A stretch of 64,000 nt of DNA, taken from assembly GCA_034231615.1 (NCBI GenBank), contig CM067304.1:17690944-17754943 (forward strand). The letters are read 5' to 3'. This DNA comes from Meghimatium bilineatum. Taxonomy: Eukaryota > Mollusca > Gastropoda > Stylommatophora > Philomycidae. Positions 1 to 62,472 of the stretch are shown one piece after another. The position numbers and the translations under genes were made by a program. Numbering within the stretch: position 1 is the first letter of the stretch; every line of letters starts with the position of its first letter. Below the pieces are notes generated by a model. It did not search any database, was not told the origin of the DNA, and saw only the letters and a program-made list of their open reading frames with translations.

Positions 1-372
1 ACTTTATCACTAACATTTAAGCATGCTGGGTAAGAGTGTGCCTTCTCGTGTGTCAAGAGACAGACTACCGTATCTGAAAATAACACGTCCAGTTAGGTGG
101 TATCCAGAGTGTTGGTTACTAAACACAATAACAAAAAGAAAACTACGCCTGTTTGGTCATATAAAGAGACATAACTGTTTAGAAAGACAAATAATGGAGG
201 GAAGAGTACCTGGGAAGAGGAGAAGGGGCAGACCAAGAAGACGATGGACTGACGACATTAAAGATAACATGAATACATCGCTAGAAAATGCAGGCCACAT
301 CGCCCAAGACAGAGAGAGGTTTAGAGAGTTCATTGGGAAGACAACGTTCTGGAAGGAATACGTCACATGACA
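1..372 (+). mobile_element. Non-LTR retrotransposon 3' fragment, family R3
   Basis: An open frame from about 23 to 370 gives KLRLFGHIKRHNCLERQIME, RRRGRPRRRWTDDIK and REFIGKTTFWKEYV. This is the typical C-terminal end of endonuclease/reverse-transcriptase ORFs of RTE/CR1-like elements. Its DNA closely matches 48520-48830, both ending in the same GTCACATGACACAT. The 5' end is outside the window or truncated. Confidence 0.75.
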
Positions 373-711
373 CATACATACGTCACATGATACACACATA
401 CGTCACATGACACAGTTAGGTGTTACAACAAGCAGCATATATGAATCAGAAGACGATTTATTCAACATACATAAAACACGCATTTTGTACACAGTGACTC
501 AACACAAATTCTGAATCAACACGCATTGAACACATCATTATCATCATCAAGTGTCGTCTCCGCAACGAAGGTTAGCTGCAACGAATCTCCAACATCCCCT
601 GTCATTGAACACAGACTTAGTCCAAATACAACCTAACAACACATGCTGAATGCGGGCTTGTCTCAAATATAGACTTAAGACATTAATACACAGACTTAGT
701 CTAAAACAAAC
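373..711. other. Intron sequence, nothing recognised
   Basis: Three short ACGTCACATGAYAC repeats at 361-413 follow the retroelement end. The rest is AT-rich intron without ORF or recognised repeat. Confidence 0.5.
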
Positions 712-950
712 TTTACACACGTTGTATGCAGACTTTGCATAAATACAGATTTAACACACGCTGCACTCAGACTTTTCACAAAAACAGACTTAGCACACGC
801 TAATTGCAGACTTTTCACAAAAACAGACTTAGCACACGCTAATTGCAGACTTTGCATAAATACAGACTTAACACACGCTGCATGCAGACTTTTCACAAAT
901 ACAGACTTAACACACGCTGCACGTAGACTTTGCATAAATACAGACTTAAC
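712..950. repeat. 39-bp minisatellite, about 6 copies
   Basis: Units share CACACGCTGCATGCAGACTT and TCACAAATACAGACTTA with point variants (CTAATTGCAG versus CTGCATGCAG; TTTTCAC versus TTTGCAT). The unit length is a multiple of three, so a spurious minus-strand ORF appears. Confidence 0.9.
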
Positions 951-1374
951 ATATACAATATACGCATGTGGTTGCGTCTGTGGGTCTCACCAATGGCCCA
1001 CTAGACATACCACCCATGCAACAGAAAACTTTAGTGGATGACATACTGTTATATTGAGGTTATCTTCTTAGAGAAGCTTCATGGCACGTCATCTATACAA
1101 TTATGCTTTTATTTTGTTGTTGAAATGTGTGTCATGTTTACCTGAATATATATGTATGCACCCTCTGTGGTTGGGAGGGAGCCAGAGATGTACTGTACAG
1201 CACTTGGGAGAATGAAACTGACAGCACTGTTTTTTCCTATGGCTGAAATTCATCATAGAGACACAGTGACTCAGGACGTGACAATCCTTGTGACGTGAAC
1301 ATTTGGTTGCATGCCTGGAGAAATAGAGAAGTTCAGCATAACCAGTAGTCAATTAGTGGCGGGGAATGAGCACA

Positions 1375-1570
1375 GTGAACTCTATCTTGGCTACAGTGGC
1401 TCGGAGCAGTGCATAGGTTGAAACCTGCCTTCCTGGAGGTGTGATAGTTATTCTCTGGCTCTGTCCCGGGGTGGGCCGAAAATCCACAGACTTCCCAACA
1501 ATATAATGTCATTTAATGGCATTAGGTCAAAGGTCATGAGCCCATGGGTCGCTGGATCAGCAACCAACCA
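1375..1570 (+). repeat. Dispersed repeat, possible SINE
   Basis: The stretch ending CCCATGGGTCGCTGGATCAG is echoed in reverse at 33490-33630, which shares the CGCTGGATCAGC and AATGRCAT cores. An older low-complexity flank (CAACCAACCAACC) follows. No clear pol III boxes seen. Confidence 0.45.
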
Positions 1571-1657
1571 ACCATCCAACTAACACATACAATATCCCAA
1601 CAGAGACTATGTGATATATAGCAAATTTTCATAATCTCATGTATCTTGATCTGATAG

Positions 1658-53326
<51,669 letters not shown>

Positions 53327-53329
53327 AAC

Positions 53330-53335
53330 AATAAA
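53330..53335 (+). promoter_or_regulatory. Possible polyadenylation signal AATAAA
   Basis: The first AATAAA after the NOS stop codon lies only four bases downstream. A 3' UTR this short would be unusual, so a later signal is equally possible. The AT-rich flank offers other candidates. Confidence 0.25.
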
Positions 53336-53739
53336 TATGAACTATCGAAGGATGGAAGAATACATATGTAACATTGCTGGATCGGCTATACCCGACGTCT
53401 GTTGTAGATATAGACAGATTATGCATTGTGTCTGCTCTGAGAACAGAGACAGACTGACGTATAAGCATAGACAGATACTACTTTATACAATGGATAAACA
53501 CATACTGAGATGTATAGGCATATTGTGTAATGTCTATGTTATATAGACAGACTTTTTATATAACGTCTCTGACGTGTGGATATTGGTTGATCTTACCTTT
53601 ATTCTGTGGAAAGACAGACTATTCAATGTCTGTGTTGTTTGGAAATATACAGATGATTTTCCTGTTTTTAAGATGTGGGTGTGAACATAGGTAATATAAA
53701 ATATCTGTGTTTTATAGATATATAGACAGATATACATTG

Positions 53740-54150
53740 TCTCTGTTGTGCAGGCATAGACTATACCTTGTCCCTATGGCTATACACTATACATTCTCTC
53801 TGCTGTGCAGGCATATACTTTATCTTATCCCTGTTACTATAGACTATACATTGTCTCTGTTGTGCAGGCATAGACTTTATCTTGTCCCTGTTACTATAGA
53901 CTATACATTGTCTCTGTTGTGCAGGCATATACTTTATCTTATCCCTGTTACTATAGACTATACATTGTCTCTGTAGTGCAGGCATATACTTTATCTTATC
54001 CCTGTTACTATAGACTATACATTCTATCTGCTGTGCAGGCATAGACTTTATCTTGTCCCTGTTACTATAGACTATACATTGTCTCTGTTGTGCAGGCATA
54101 GATTTTATCTTGTCCCTGTTACTATAGACTATACATTGTCTCTGTTGCAT
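53740..54150. repeat. 57-bp minisatellite, 7 copies
   Basis: Unit TGTTGTGCAGGCATAGACTT plus TATCTTGTCCCTGTTACTAT and AGACTATACATTGTCTC. Related single words (TCTCTGTTGTG, CATAGACTATACC) spread from 53400 to 54320, so the array grew within an already repetitive stretch. CTGTTGTGCAG is acceptor-like. Confidence 0.95.
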
Positions 54151-54429
54151 AGAATATACCGTGTCTCTTCTGTGTGATGCAGATTATATCTAGTCTCTGC
54201 TGTTTGAAGAAAAAAAAGAGATTTCTTGTTTCTGTTGTTTGGGTACAACGTATCCCTTGTCACTGCTGTGTACGCATATATTATATATTATCTCTGCATT
54301 GTTTCCATAGACTATACCTTGTCTCTGTTGGTTTTTGATTTATATGCACAAATTGCATTGTATCTCTGCTTATTTTGGAGGAATCTGTATAGCATATGCG
54401 ATAATAGAGACATAACAAATTAACAGCAC

Positions 54430-55413
54430 GACCAAATATCTAGCACAAAAATTGACATAGTGATAAATGCAGAGAAAAGTACGATTTTGGTGAATAGCAG
54501 TACTAATATAGTCCCAAATAATATAAAGCCAACAGATACAATGGTTTGGTTATCTTGAAATAATGCCGTGTGTTTCATTAGTTTATAAAGCATATACGAA
54601 GAGAGGAGAAGCAGAAAGAAGAGCCAAGGGTAGACCTAGAGTACGCTGGATCGACAACATCAAAGAGACATTACACGAACACCAAATCACATTATCTGAA
54701 GCTGCCAGAAAAGCGAGAGCAAGAACATTATATCTCCCTCGACACTCGTAAAGGTTAAAAGAGGAAGGAAAGAAGAAGAAGAATATAAAGCTTTATAACG
54801 GAAGAATTCAGCAAGTTTCGACGTTTATGGGAGCCCAGATTAGTGGTGATGATGAATAAGAAGCTGAAGTTAATAAAATACTGATCGTCGTGACAAGACT
54901 AGTCACCGTTTGGAAAAGCAGGATTACCACCCGTGTTAAGAGTAACTTATATAAATCTTTGGTTATGTCAATAATTCAATATTACTGTGTGTTCTGAACT
55001 CTAACTGCGGACTTGTTGAGAAGAACTCGTGCGTTTGAAAACAAATGTTATAGACTTATGTTGGGTATCTTTTACCGAGAACATAAGACCAATGTGTTTG
55101 TACATGATAGAATGTATTAGCATGTATTAGCGGGTCAACAAGAACCATTGTTAACAATCGTGAAACTTCGTAAACTCCTGTGGTACGGGTACGTGATGAG
55201 AGACACTCCTTAATGACAAGAGATGTTCTTCAAAGAACGTTGGAGAGTGGAAGAAAGCAATGTGAAAAGAGGAGGACATGGTTGGTTAATATCAAAGACT
55301 TGACAGGCTGTGAAGATTATAAACGCATCAGGATAGTAGAGGATAGAGATACATGGAAATCTTTCTGCATCTTGTGTCTCAATATGACACCCCTAACCCT
55401 TACGGGTTATGGG

Positions 55414-55444
<31 letters not shown>

Positions 55445-55445
55445 T
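54430..55445 (+). mobile_element. R2 retrotransposon 3' part with (ATT)n tail, interrupted
   Basis: NAEKSTILVNSSTNIVPNNI, then after a 252-bp insertion RIQQVSTFMGAQISGDDE, VTRLVTVWKSRITTRVKSNL, LMLGIFYREHKTN. The 3' end GTTATGGGTTTT plus (ATT)n is at 55405-55445. Parallel to 19471-18490 on the minus strand. Stops present. Confidence 0.85.
54520..54791 (+). mobile_element. 5'-truncated retrotransposon insert with 10-bp target duplication (R6)
   Basis: AATATAAAGC occurs at 54520-54529 and 54782-54791. The insert carries KRGEAERRAKGRPRVRWIDN and IKETLHEHQITLSEAARKAR (an endonuclease/RT C-terminus) and a (GAA)n tail. Removing insert plus one duplicate restores the R2 frame (NNIK followed by LYNGRIQQV). 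Confidence 0.88.
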
Positions 55446-55699
55446 TTATTATATACCATATCTAACACATCGCGGCAGACAACATTCTGGTAACTACATA
55501 GACAGACCATATGTTGTTACTGCTGTAAAACATAGACATATACATTTTTCTGCTACATAAACATAATCATATACATTGTATCTGAAATATAAACATAGAT
55601 GAATGAGTCTTTCCCAATTATCTTGTAATGGCGGAAGGGGGTGGGGTCAAGTTTATGAGATGGAATTGGCATTGTGACTTAACACACGCGACACTTGTA

Positions 55700-56525
55700 A
55701 TATATGCCAAAGTCAAACATAGAAAGTTAACAGACTCAGATGTTGGGACATATAGAAAGTTAACAGACTCAGATGTTGGGACATATAGCAAGTTAACAGA
55801 CTCAGGTAGTCGTCACATGTAGCAAGTGAACGGACTGAGATGTTGGGACATATAGCAAGTTAACAGACTCAGATGTTGGGACATATAGAAAGTTAACAGA
55901 CTCAGGTAGTCGTGACATGTAGCAAGTGAACGGACTGAGATGTTGGGACATATAGAAAGTTAACAGACTCAGATGTTGGGACATATAGAAAGTTAACAGA
56001 CTCAGGTAGTCGTGACATGTAGCAAGTGAACGGACTGAGATGTTGGGACATATAGAAAGTTAACAGACTCAGGTAGTCGTGACATGTAGCAAGTGAACGG
56101 ACTGAGATGTTGGGACATATAGAAAGTTAACAGACTCAGATAGTCGTGACATGTAGCAAGTGAACGGACTGAGATGTTGGGACATATAGCAAGTTAACAG
56201 ACTCAGATGTTTGGACATATAGAAAGTTAACAGACTCAGATAGTCGTGACATGTAGCAAGTGAACGGACTGAGATGTTGGGACATATAGCAAGTTAACAG
56301 ACTCAGATGTTGGGACATATAGAAAGTTAACAGACTCAGATGTTGGGTCATATAGAAAGTTAACAGACTCAGATGTTGGGACATATAGAAAGTTAACAGA
56401 CTCAGATGTTGGGACATATAGAAAGTTAACAGACTCAGATGTTGGGACATGTAGCATGTAAACAGCCTGAGATGTTGGGACATGTAGCATGTGAACAGAC
56501 TCAGATGTTGGGACATGTAGCATTT
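55700..56525. repeat. 33-35-bp minisatellite in mixed unit types, about 24 copies
   Basis: Type A AGATGTTGGGACATATAGAA plus AGTTAACAGACTC; type B AGGTAGTCGTGACATGTAGC plus AAGTGAACGGACTG. A and B combine in larger blocks such as B-A-A. Ends exactly where R5 begins. Confidence 0.95.
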
Positions 56526-56985
56526 TAGGATTATGCGCAAGCATGCCATTTCAGCTGGCACAAATTTACGTTTATCTTGTGCTGTCGTTGTTCATTTGTG
56601 GCTTGGTAACACAGCGTTGGTATAATAACTATTTTGAATAGTGTTATTTTGGTGTTTAAATCTACATTTTTGTTTCTGAAGATTGGTGTAATTTATCCTA
56701 GGGCTTGGTATGCTTTACGACATCTATTGTGTATTTCTATGTTGCTCCTGCCGTCTGTTGTTATATTACTTCCTAGGTCCTATATTGCTTCCTAAGTATA
56801 TGAATTATGTCAATTGTTTAAGAGTATTGTTTCCAATATATATGTTAGTGTTTCTTTATATTCTTCCTATCTTCATTACTTCGGTCTTCTCTATATTTAT
56901 CTTCATGTTAAAGGTTTAACATGTTTGGTGTAATCTGTCTATTTTTCTTTGTAGTTGCTCTTCTGAGTAGATTGCATAATAAATT
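56526..56985 (-). mobile_element. R5 retrotransposon, RT region, reverse
   Basis: The reverse complement of 56526-56700 aligns with 14470-14630 (GAAATGGCATGCTT, CAGAAACAAAAATGTAGATT). Further out it reads TEVMKIGRI, RNTNIYIGNNTLKQL and FIYLGSNI, the -K-LGS-I motif after the RT core. Stops present. Confidence 0.75.
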
Positions 56986-57062
56986 TCTGGAACTCACTGA
57001 TAAATTTCTGGAACTCACTGATAAATTTCTGGAACTCACTGATAAATTTCTGGACCTTGCTT
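56980..57062. repeat. 21-bp minisatellite, 4 copies
   Basis: Unit ATAAATTTCTGGAACTCACT plus G. Confidence 0.95.
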
Positions 57063-57344
57063 AACAAATTTTTTTTTAATCACTCTTCATTTAAAATATA
57101 ATTTGTTAAACTTGTGTATAACAGCTTTAGATTATGTATATTATTTCTGTTAAAGTTGTTATTCTTTTCATCGTTTACAAGACTTGTCTGAAGATATAGG
57201 ATGTGTACGCAGAAACTGTGGTACGTAAATTTGTGTACTTGTATTTATTTCGATGACCAGGAAAAAGATCAATAAAGTGCCAGTAATTTTTTTAAATATA
57301 ATAAGGAAGCATCGAGGGGTTATAGTAAATATCAAGAAACTGAA

Positions 57345-57500
57345 AACGGTTATGCCGAGATATTGCAAAAATGAAACGGTGACACAAGGAATTTCCATTC
57401 TCAGGATTACATCCTGCTGGAAATCTAGTAGCATCGTCCTGCTACAAGAAAGGTATGGTGGGAGTTTGAGAATAAACATTGGCGAAGAAGAAGAAAAAGA
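57345..57500 (-). repeat. Dispersed repeat family E
   Basis: TTTCCATTCTCAGGATTACA, GTAGCATCGTCCTGCTACAA, GAGTTTGAGAATAAACATTG and a GAAGAAGAAG end. Confidence 0.75.
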
Positions 57501-57699
57501 ACTGAGTCCGTTTGGCTGCATCCCATCCTAGAAGTATGCTACCTTCGAATTTCTTTCTGCGATAGCAATCAGTTGTTTCATACGCAGAAGACTCCAAATT
57601 TGGTGCGCAATGTTGTGAAAAGTAGCTTCCTACTCGCAAGAAATAAAAATATAATTTTGTAGACGGAGTGAAGTGAGGCTACCGCACAAAGAAACTCTC

Positions 57700-58150
57700 A
57701 CTATATTCACTGGATTCTTGATTAGAAATTGGCTTCACCGCACGCATGGCATTCCCATAAGTGCTCCGCCTTCCGTTCCAGCAGCCATCCCAGTGTATGT
57801 AGACTCAGAGTCCTGGTCAGGTGTTGATTGTGTGATCTGTGGGTCTCTCCAAAAAATTTACTTTTCCTTCCCTCAATTCTAGATACGCCCATTTCTAACA
57901 TTCTCTGTATGTGTACGTTCTCAACCTCATTGACATCATCTTCATCTTGAAATGAATTTATTACTGCTTTCATTAAGTCTGCTTTATCTCTTCTCAGCAA
58001 TGTTCCGTCTGTCGCCGTATTGCCTGTCAATAAGTCGGCTCTCTCGTTTCCTCTGACTCCAGCATGACCAGGGCAGTATATGCTGAGTTGTTCAATAAGT
58101 CCCACCATTCTTTTCTTAGCATACATGTATGCCATCTCCTAGGTGTCAAC
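57700..58150 (-). mobile_element. J2 retrotransposon RNase H end, reverse
   Basis: Minus frame 58135-57722 is open: LSIYCPGHAGVRGNERADLL (RNase H C-terminal motif intact), RRDKADLMKAVINSFQDEDD, VHIQRMLEMGVSRIEGRKSK, LLERKAEHLWECHACGEANF (Cys knuckle). The least damaged J2 copy here. Confidence 0.85.
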
Positions 58151-58289
58151 TGCTGTATTGTGGCTGGTCTGATTTATCACGTGTAAGACCTTCCGTGTGT
58201 AGATGTGTCTGTAAGGACTGCTTTATTCAATTCTTAATCATTCATTCGTGTGAATTGCAAAGTTTTGATTTAAAACTAACATCCTTGAT

Positions 58290-58400
58290 GATCGAAAACC
58301 TTGGTGATTGACATTTTTGATAATCGACATTCGTGGTGATGGACATCTCGGAGGATCGATATATTTGGTGATCGACATCATGGATTATCAACATCTTTTT
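58290..58400. repeat. Degenerate 18-bp repeat
   Basis: TTGGTGATTGACATTTTTGA, GGTGATGGACATCTC, GGTGATCGACATCAT: about six imperfect units. Confidence 0.6.
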
Positions 58401-58654
58401 GATTTTAGAACGCCATGTAGATCTATTTTGTGCACGTTCTTCCCTGTATCATGGTCTATTTCAAAGGCTTTCAGTGAGTTCTTTAACGAGTCCTTGTAGC
58501 GCTTCGTTTGGCCACCTTGAGATCGTGTGCCCTTTTCCAGATCACCATAGAGGAGTAATGTGAAAATTACTTGCACTGGGGATTAAATCTTTAAAATAGT
58601 CACTTTGCTTATAATTTGTGTCGACAGTCAATACGGAATCGGTTTAGACAAAAA

Positions 58655-58862
58655 AGTCCGTCTCTGTGGCGAAGTGATACAGATCGCGTCTGTGACGGTC
58701 AAGGTACCGAGCTCGATCCCCGCCACAGGCAATTGTGCATCCGGACCAATAGCAAACTACTGAACTTATATTGCCTAGAAAATCACCACAGCCAACAAAT
58801 GCTGGGTTGATAGCTAAGTCCTGTAAAGGATATGCTACCAATATTATTTTTTTTTAGACAAA
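58655..58862 (+). mobile_element. tRNA-derived SINE S2, forward
   Basis: A-box region CTGTGGCGAAGTGATACAGA, B-box GGTACCGAGCTCGATCCCCG, body GCAATTGTGCATCCGGACCA and GCCAACAAATGCTGGGTTGA, end GGATATGCTACCAATATT then T-run. Reverse copy at 22613. Confidence 0.8.
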
Positions 58863-59104
58863 ATGGTTAACGCTGTGAGTGACCATCGTATGGGAATATA
58901 TATGGAGAAAGGTGTGACCTTGTCTTGAGAGTAAGAAGATTTTGTAACATCAATTCCAGTTAGTCTGCCACATATCGTTTGTGTTGTCTGCTCATACGTG
59001 GGCCACTGTAACTTAATTGGCAGAACAGTTCAACAGGAGTTTCCGGTACCGGGGGGAGGGGGGCTATTTCGTGACTTTTCGAAGGTAACAGGCGCATGAC
59101 CGTA

Positions 59105-59320
59105 GATGTAATCTTATCAATGGCGAGGCGGGGAGAAGGTTTACCTAAAACAAGGTAATTCTTGCGTTTTCATGTGCATTGTCTGCTTTCAAATGTAAAT
59201 GTGATGACCTTTTGTAAAAATCGCTAGGCAAGGAGCGGGGTAGATAGGTTTCAAACAAGCCTTTTGGCCAAATTCTTAGTACTAAAAGTCATGTTCCGAC
59301 TTTCTAATAGGAAAAGAGGA
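59105..59320 (+). repeat. Dispersed repeat family K, copy 2
   Basis: AAGGTTTACCTAAAACAAGG, GATGACCTTTTGTAAAAATC, TTTTGGCCAAATTCTTAGTA. Aligns with 25765-25990; a shorter echo is at 7675-7715. Confidence 0.7.
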
Positions 59321-59845
59321 GTAGTAAAATCTCAAGTAGTATTCTCAATCTATGAATAAGCATTAACATTATCTCGTAGAATATCACGGTATGATGATAA
59401 CAGTGCTTTTCATTAGATACCGACAAGTGAGTAGCCTCCCTCTCGCACATTGTCTTGAAAGTGGGGTAGTCAGAAGGCCTGTTAGTGCCGAAATGCCGAC
59501 AATAACGGGAATTTCCGTCACGTTGTTAGGCCTGTTAAGTCAACTTACAGCACGGGTAATATCAGTTTGTAAGGAACATCCACTATAATTTTTTTGTAAC
59601 AAGCTCCTTCTCAAGAATATAGGTCTTGTCTGATGATCTTATCTTTCCTGATATGAATGATCATTGGTTGCTGTTCGTACACTTTGTGACGCTAGCCAAT
59701 GAAAAGTGCAGGAAAAGGTGGATTAGCTAAGACGCCATGTGATATATATCGCGAACATCTAGACACAATCAAGGACTAACTACATAATTTCCACGTCACA
59801 TTACCAGACGGTTGTAAATACAAATTTACGGGATTTTGTTTTACA
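59320..59845. other. 3' flank, unassigned
   Basis: No ORF or tandem array recognised. Confidence 0.4.
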
Positions 59846-59847
59846 TT

Positions 59848-59970
59848 ATAATTCCAAAAATAGCTAAGGCGATTCCAAGTATATAAATAGTGAATAATGA
59901 AAATCACTACCTTAATCAAAACCGCAACAAATGAAGACTTGTTTACTTTCTGTGCAGAATTCATTAATAA
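59848..59970. mobile_element. Fold-back family G, right arm
   Basis: CCAAAAATAGCTAAGGCGAT, TCCAAGTATATAAATAGTGA, TCAAAACCGCAACAAATGAA, TTCTGTGCAGAATTCATT. Confidence 0.65.
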
Positions 59971-59989
59971 TAATGTAGACTGCCATATC

Positions 59990-60192
59990 TATATGTTCTT
60001 TCTGTCATACCTATATGCCCTATCTGTCATACCTATATACCCTATCATACCTATATACCCTATCTATCATACCTATATACCATATCATACCTGTATACCC
60101 TATCTATCATACCTATATACACTATCATACCTATATACCCTATCTATCATACTTATATACCCTAGCTGTCATACCTATATGCCCTTCATACC
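59990..60192. repeat. About 20-22-bp minisatellite, about 9 copies
   Basis: Unit TATCATACCTATATACCCTA with insertions (TCTA, TCTG). Lies between two fold-back half elements. Confidence 0.9.
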
Positions 60193-60194
60193 AA

Positions 60195-60345
60195 CTGTTT
60201 TGGTCTAATCGAGACAGTCGACAGTAGAAACCTCTGTACAAGATTTCAGTTGTTACGTTTTTGGTTATTGTCATGTTTCGTTGGTCAATATTTATATACT
60301 TGGAGTCGCATGCCAAAGATTACCAAGGCCGACCAACGAAATTCA
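60195..60345. mobile_element. Fold-back family G, left arm and centre
   Basis: GTTGTTACGTTTTTGGTTAT, TGTTTCGTTGGTCAATATTT, ATATACTTGGAGTCGCATGC, then start of a right arm (CCAAAGATTACCAAGGCCGA). Confidence 0.6.
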
Positions 60346-60361
60346 AGGAGATAATAAAATC

Positions 60362-60532
60362 AGCCTTTCAAATCACGTTTACACAGGTCTCTATACTGGA
60401 GACCAGTCATTGTCTAACACTTTCAAGTCACGTTTACACAGGTCTCTATAATGGAGACCAGGCATTGTCTAACACTTTCAAGTCACGTTTACACAGGTCT
60501 CTATAATGGAGACCAGGCATTGTCTAACACTT
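60362..60532. repeat. 54-bp tandem repeat, 3 copies
   Basis: Unit AAGTCACGTTTACACAGGTC plus TCTATAATGGAGACCAGGCA and TTGTCTAACACTTTC. Confidence 0.95.
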
Positions 60533-60749
60533 AAGAGGGAAATCCCGATAATGATTGTTTTACAAGGCCAACATCCCGTCTGACGTATGACGTTGGTATG
60601 ACGTTGTAAATCTCGTTGTCAGACCTTGTTGAAATGTAGATGTCCGTGGATCAGTACATGGTATGTATTCTGTACAAGAGCAACGTCCGTTACGTCACTT
60701 TTATATACATATTGCCATTTGATATCGTCTGTCTGTGTTAATATTTGCC

Positions 60750-61180
60750 GCCTTACCATACACGACTGCTCTTCACGACTGCTGTAAATATTTCCTTACC
60801 TTAATGGACTCCTGTATGAACCTGCTACATACCCAACACATGTGATGTATGTTAAATGTCCTGAAAAAGAGTCCATTTGTTAAAAGGGGTACAAGGAAAA
60901 TACAATTTTTCTACATGTTTTTTTTTTTTAAATTTTCTTCTCGACTGCTGTAAATATTACCCTGCCATAATGGACTCGCCTTTGAAAAAGAAAACAAATG
61001 CCATGTTTACTAACAAATAACGTAGGTTTTTTGTCAATCACACTTGAACAAACCGTGATGAAGGTTAAAGGCCATGAATTAGTCCATTTATTAAATTTGG
61101 GTAGAAGGATATGTAAATATGTCTGATTGTTTTTTTTTTAAATTTTCTTCACAAGTTTATCTGAATAAAATAATTCAAGT
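60750..61180. repeat. Duplicated dispersed element, two to three partial copies
   Basis: CGACTGCTGTAAATATTTCC and CTTAATGGACTCCTGTATGA (60777-60820) recur as CGACTGCTGTAAATATTACC and CATAATGGACTCGCCTTTGA (60944-60985). AGTCCATTTGTTAAAAGGGG and a T-run-AAATTTTCTTC recur at 60870/60925 and 61080/61140. Confidence 0.7.
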
Positions 61181-61284
61181 CTTGTTTCCTTTCTTCATTT
61201 TTGTTTATTTTTCACAATACGATTATTTTATTCATAAAATAACAAAATTGGCTTTGTTGTATGTAGCTCTAAATACATACCAAC

Positions 61285-61815
61285 ATTAACAATGATGATG
61301 ATAGAGATGATGATGATGATGACGATAATTGTGATGGTAGTGATGATGGTAGTGATGGTGGTAGTGATGATGGTAGTGATGGTGGTAGTGATGGTGGTAG
61401 TGATGGTGGTAGTGATGGTGGTAGTGATGATGGTAGTGATGGTGGTAGTGATGGTGGTAGTGATGGTGGTAGTGATGGTGGTAGTGATGATGATGGTGGT
61501 AGTGATGATGGTATTGATGGTGGTAGTGATGATGGTAGTGATGGTGGTAGTGATGATGATGGTGGTAGTGATGATGATGATAATAATGATAATGGTGGTG
61601 ACGAGAATGATGATGATAATGATGGTGATGATTATGATGATAACGATGGTGTTAGCGATGATGTTGCCGATGATGATAATAATGATGATTGTGGCAGTGA
61701 CAATGATGATAGTAATTATGGTAATAATTATGATGATGGAAGTGGTGGTGGTAGCAGTGATGGTGATGAAGTTTGTGATAATGATGTTGATACTGTTGAT
61801 GATGATGTTGAAAGG
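61285..61815. repeat. (GATGGT/AGT)n microsatellite array
   Basis: GATGGTGGTAGTGATGGTGG repeats with GATGAT variants. Open in several frames only because it is a triplet repeat. Confidence 0.96.
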
Positions 61816-62011
61816 AATGGTGAATATGGTTGAGCTGACAACTGGGAGTATTCTCTCATATTCGTCGGTCAGTGTATATGTCAAGCAATATACAAATATC
61901 TATTGTAATACTTTTCAAAATGATTGCCGACAAATTATATTTTATATACCGGGTATATAATAACTAGTGTTACAAAATGAAGAATATACTGTGTAATATG
62001 ATCTTGTCTGT

Positions 62012-62472
62012 AGAGGTGAGATAGAGAGTTCTGCAGTGCTATATAACCCCTATACTAACATATGGGTGCGAGTCTTGGACAATAACCAAACTGGAAAGTG
62101 GGAAATTAGAGGCAACAGAGATGTGGTTCTACAGAAGAATGCTGAGAATACCATGGGCTGCCAGAAAAGCTAATGTAGAGGTGTTGAAAGAGTCAAAGGC
62201 GAAACGGACCTTAATCAACAATATAAGAAAAAAGGCAATCTTCTTTTTTTTTGGCCACTTCATGAGACAGGCAGGTTTAGAGAACATAGTCATAACAGGC
62301 ACAATTGAAGGCAACAGAGACAGAGGGCGACAACGTGAGAAAATATTAGACAGTTTGACAACCTGGCACGGCAAGGAAACAACGACTTTGATACATAATA
62401 CTGTGGACAAAGAGCTGTGGAGAGCCATGACCGCCTACGCCACCGGGCATGGCACCTGATGATGATGAACTA
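62012..62472 (+). mobile_element. R1 retrotransposon 3' part with (GAT)n end
   Basis: An open frame from 62121 reads MWFYRRMLRIPWAARKANVE, NNIRKKAIFFFFGHFMRQAG, TIEGNRDRGRQREKILDSLT, HNTVDKELWRAMTAYATGHG, stop, then GATGATGATG. Closely matches 16325-16933 (minus). Single indels at the T-run after KKAIFF. Confidence 0.88.

Noticed and set aside
61228..61960. ORFs over 200 codons of Thr/Ile or Met/Val repeats on both strands
   Set aside because: Translation of a (GATGGT)n microsatellite; not coding.
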